From Frondihabitans peucedani (GTDB lineage: Bacteria; Actinomycetota; Actinomycetes; Actinomycetales; Microbacteriaceae), in NCBI RefSeq assembly GCF_039537585.1, contig NZ_BAABAU010000004.1:124001-188000 (forward strand): a stretch of 64,000 nt of DNA, read 5' to 3'. The notes under the pieces are model-generated. The model had not been told where the DNA came from and made no database searches. It saw nothing but the letters and a program-made list of their open reading frames with translations. Positions 62,379 to 64,000 of the stretch are shown piece by piece; position 1 is the stretch's first letter, and each line of letters begins with the position of its first letter. A program made the position numbers and the translations under genes.

Positions 62379-63881
62379 CTACTGCAGGATGCCGACCTCG
62401 GCCGGGTCCTCGTTCGAGCCGGGGGCCTCGGGCGAGACGGCGGCGCGCACGCGGGCACCGAGCTCCGCGTCGACCGACGTCCAGTAGGCGAACACGCGCT
62501 CGAGCAGGTCGGGGCGGGTCACCTTCGAGACGTGGCCGACGATGTTGCTGACGAGGCGGTCGCGCTGGTCGTCGTCGAGCACCTCGCGCACGAGGGTCCC
62601 GGCCTGGCCGAAGTCGTCGTCCTCCGGGTGGAGCGTGGCCGTCGAGCGCTGCAGCAGGCCGTCGCTCTCCCAGCCGGAGTCGTCGCCGTGCGCGGCGGGC
62701 GAGGCCGCGGGGCCGCCGACCGAGTTGGGCGCGTACACCGGGGTGGTCGCCGACGAGAACTGGTAGCGGGCCGCTCCGTCTTTCGAGTAGTCGCGGACCT
62801 CGGTCTTCGGCAGGTTGACGGGCAGCTGCGCGTGGTTGGTGCCCACGCGGTAGCGGTGCGCGTCGGCGTAGCTGAAGATCCGGGCGAGCAGCATCTTGTC
62901 GGGGCTGGCCGCGATGCCGGGGACGAAGTTCGACGGTGCGAAGGTCGCCTGCTCGATCTGCGCGAAGTAGTTCTCGGGGTTGCGGTTGAGCTCCATCGTG
63001 CCGACCTCGATGAGCGGGTAGTCGCTGTGCGGCCACACCTTCGTCAGGTCGAACGGGTTGAAGCGGTACGACGCGGCGTCCTCGTAGGGCATGACCTGCA
63101 CGCTGAGCTTCCAGGTCGGGTAGTCGCCCCGCTCGATGGCCGCGGACAGGTCGCGGATGTGGAAGTCCGCGTCTTCGCCCGCGATGCGGTCGGCGTCGTC
63201 CTGAGTGAGGATCTCGTTGCCCTGCTGGGTCTTGAAGTGGTACTTGATCCAGAACTTCTCGCCGGTGGCCGAGATCCACTGGTAGGTGTGCGAGCCGAAG
63301 CCGTCCATCTGGCGCCACGAGGCGGGGAGCCCGCGGTCGCCCATCAGCCAGGTGACCTGGTGCGCCGACTCGGGCGAGAGGGTCCAGAAGTCCCACTGCA
63401 TGTCGTGGTCGCGGAGGTGCGAGCCGGGAAGGCGCTTCTGCGAGTGGATGAAGTCGGGGAACTTGATGCCGTCGCGGATGAAGAACACCGGCGTGTTGTT
63501 GCCGACGAGGTCGTAGTTGCCCTCGCTCGTGTAGAACTTCAGCGCGAAGCCGCGGGGGTCGCGCCAGGTGTCGGGCGAGCCCTGCTCGCCGGCGACGGTC
63601 GAGAAGCGCGCGAGCAGGTCGGTCGTCGCACCGGGCTGGAACAGTGCGGCCCGGGTGTACTTCGAGACATCGCCGGTCACGGTGAACGTGCCGAACGCGC
63701 CGCCGCCCTTCGCGTGGACGATGCGCTCCGGCACCTTCTCGCGGTTGAACTGGGCGAGCTTCTCGACGAGGTAGACGTCGTGGAGCGCGATGGGGCCGTC
63801 CGCCCCGACGCTCTGCGAGTGCTCGTCGCTCGCGACGGGGGCACCCGCCTGGGTGGTCGTGTAGTGATTCTCTTCGGTCAT
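62379..63881 (-). CDS. katA: catalase (monofunctional, small-subunit clade)
   Basis: A 500-residue haem catalase: [20 protein letters not shown] with the distal His56, [18 protein letters not shown] with the asparagine-containing loop before it, and the proximal haem ligand in [20 protein letters not shown]. It breaks down hydrogen peroxide in the cytoplasm. AGAAGGAG precedes ATG 63881. It lies 30 bases after the stop of a fur-family gene on the same strand, so it is probably controlled by that peroxide-sensing regulator. Flavin oxidases elsewhere in this window would produce peroxide. Confidence 0.95.
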   Translation of the reverse strand: MTEENHYTTTQAGAPVASDEHSQSVGADGPIALHDVYLVEKLAQFNREKVPERIVHAKGGGAFGTFTVTGDVSKYTRAALFQPGATTDLLARFSTVAGEQGSPDTWRDPRGFALKFYTSEGNYDLVGNNTPVFFIRDGIKFPDFIHSQKRLPGSHLRDHDMQWDFWTLSPESAHQVTWLMGDRGLPASWRQMDGFGSHTYQWISATGEKFWIKYHFKTQQGNEILTQDDADRIAGEDADFHIRDLSAAIERGDYPTWKLSVQVMPYEDAASYRFNPFDLTKVWPHSDYPLIEVGTMELNRNPENYFAQIEQATFAPSNFVPGIAASPDKMLLARIFSYADAHRYRVGTNHAQLPVNLPKTEVRDYSKDGAARYQFSSATTPVYAPNSVGGPAASPAAHGDDSGWESDGLLQRSTATLHPEDDDFGQAGTLVREVLDDDQRDRLVSNIVGHVSKVTRPDLLERVFAYWTSVDAELGARVRAAVSPEAPGSNEDPAEVGILQ

Positions 63882-63911
63882 CGTGTGACTCCTTCTCGAT
63901 GGTCGGGTTGT

Positions 63912-64000
63912 CTAGGGGGCCGTGTGGAGCGCAGGATCCGCGCCCACCGGCTCGTCGTCGGCAGCGCCCTCGCGCGCCCGGCAGTCGGGGCAGAGGCCCC
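63912..64000 (-). CDS. C-terminal end of a Fur-family regulator (partial)
   Basis: The minus strand reads GLCPDCRAREGAADDEPVGA and ends in HTAP before TAG at 63912-63914. The CPDC pair is the structural zinc motif found at the end of Fur/PerR proteins. Its place just before katA on the same strand is that of the FurA-type repressor of catalase in actinobacteria. Only the last 28 residues are visible. Confidence 0.75.
   Translation of the reverse strand, partial: GLCPDCRAREGAADDEPVGADPALHTAP

Overview
The window is about 70% G+C, almost fully coding, and reads as a chromosomal segment of a high-GC actinobacterium. The best guess is Microbacteriaceae, from a DUF3073 protein, a DUF403/ATP-grasp/transglutaminase operon, a FolP2-type dihydropteroate synthase paralogue, a LacI-controlled sugar importer without its own ATPase, and many TANNNT boxes 6-8 nt before start codons (apparently leaderless mRNAs). 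No rRNA, tRNA, insertion sequence, prophage or CRISPR array was recognised. Family assignments come from motifs and memory, not from database searches.

Layout. 1-9 kb: first codons of a lipoate-ligase-like gene, a monoacylglycerol-lipase-like hydrolase, a divergent SDR/MarR pair with an MFS pump behind the MarR gene, a GH114-like lipoprotein, and the operon ATP-grasp / alpha-E / transglutaminase. 9-13 kb is accessory-looking: a secreted Cys-containing protein overlapped by a small membrane protein, an SDR, and two secreted Ig-like proteins. 13-17 kb: a DMT-type permease, a DedA fused to a CDP-alcohol phosphatidyltransferase, a sarcosine-oxidase-like flavoenzyme and an MFS gene preceded by an 8-codon leader ORF. 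17.5-22.8 kb: overlapping folE / folP2 / pyrimidine-reductase genes preceded by an alditol-oxidase-like gene, PhzF and a beta-hydroxyacid dehydrogenase. 23-32 kb: GNAT enzymes, RecQ, a CPBP protease, and SbcD/SbcC. 32-38 kb: MarR, a DinB-like protein, a degenerate M16-like protein flanked by two related inverted repeats, a DEAD-box helicase with a long basic N-terminus, and a macro-domain protein. 38-44 kb: an RND permease, a YczE-like protein and a KimA-like transporter. 44-51 kb: a LacI regulator, a sugar ABC importer (binding protein plus two permeases) and a debranching-type glycosidase. 51-64 kb: a flavin monooxygenase, DUF3073, purM and purF head to head, an ABC exporter, an SCP2-like protein, purD-purC, two acyltransferases, and catalase behind the 3' end of a fur gene.

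The most unusual signals are: (i) the octamer GCAGGATC/GATCCTGC, counted by eye about 59 times with no strand bias, often using codons rare in the same genes; (ii) the folE-folP2-reductase operon, in which both named enzymes are divergent, suggesting a pterin route other than folate; (iii) the secreted-protein/membrane-protein pair at 9.5-10.3 kb; (iv) the DedA-phosphatidyltransferase fusion; and (v) the catalytically dead M16-like protein between paired inverted repeats.
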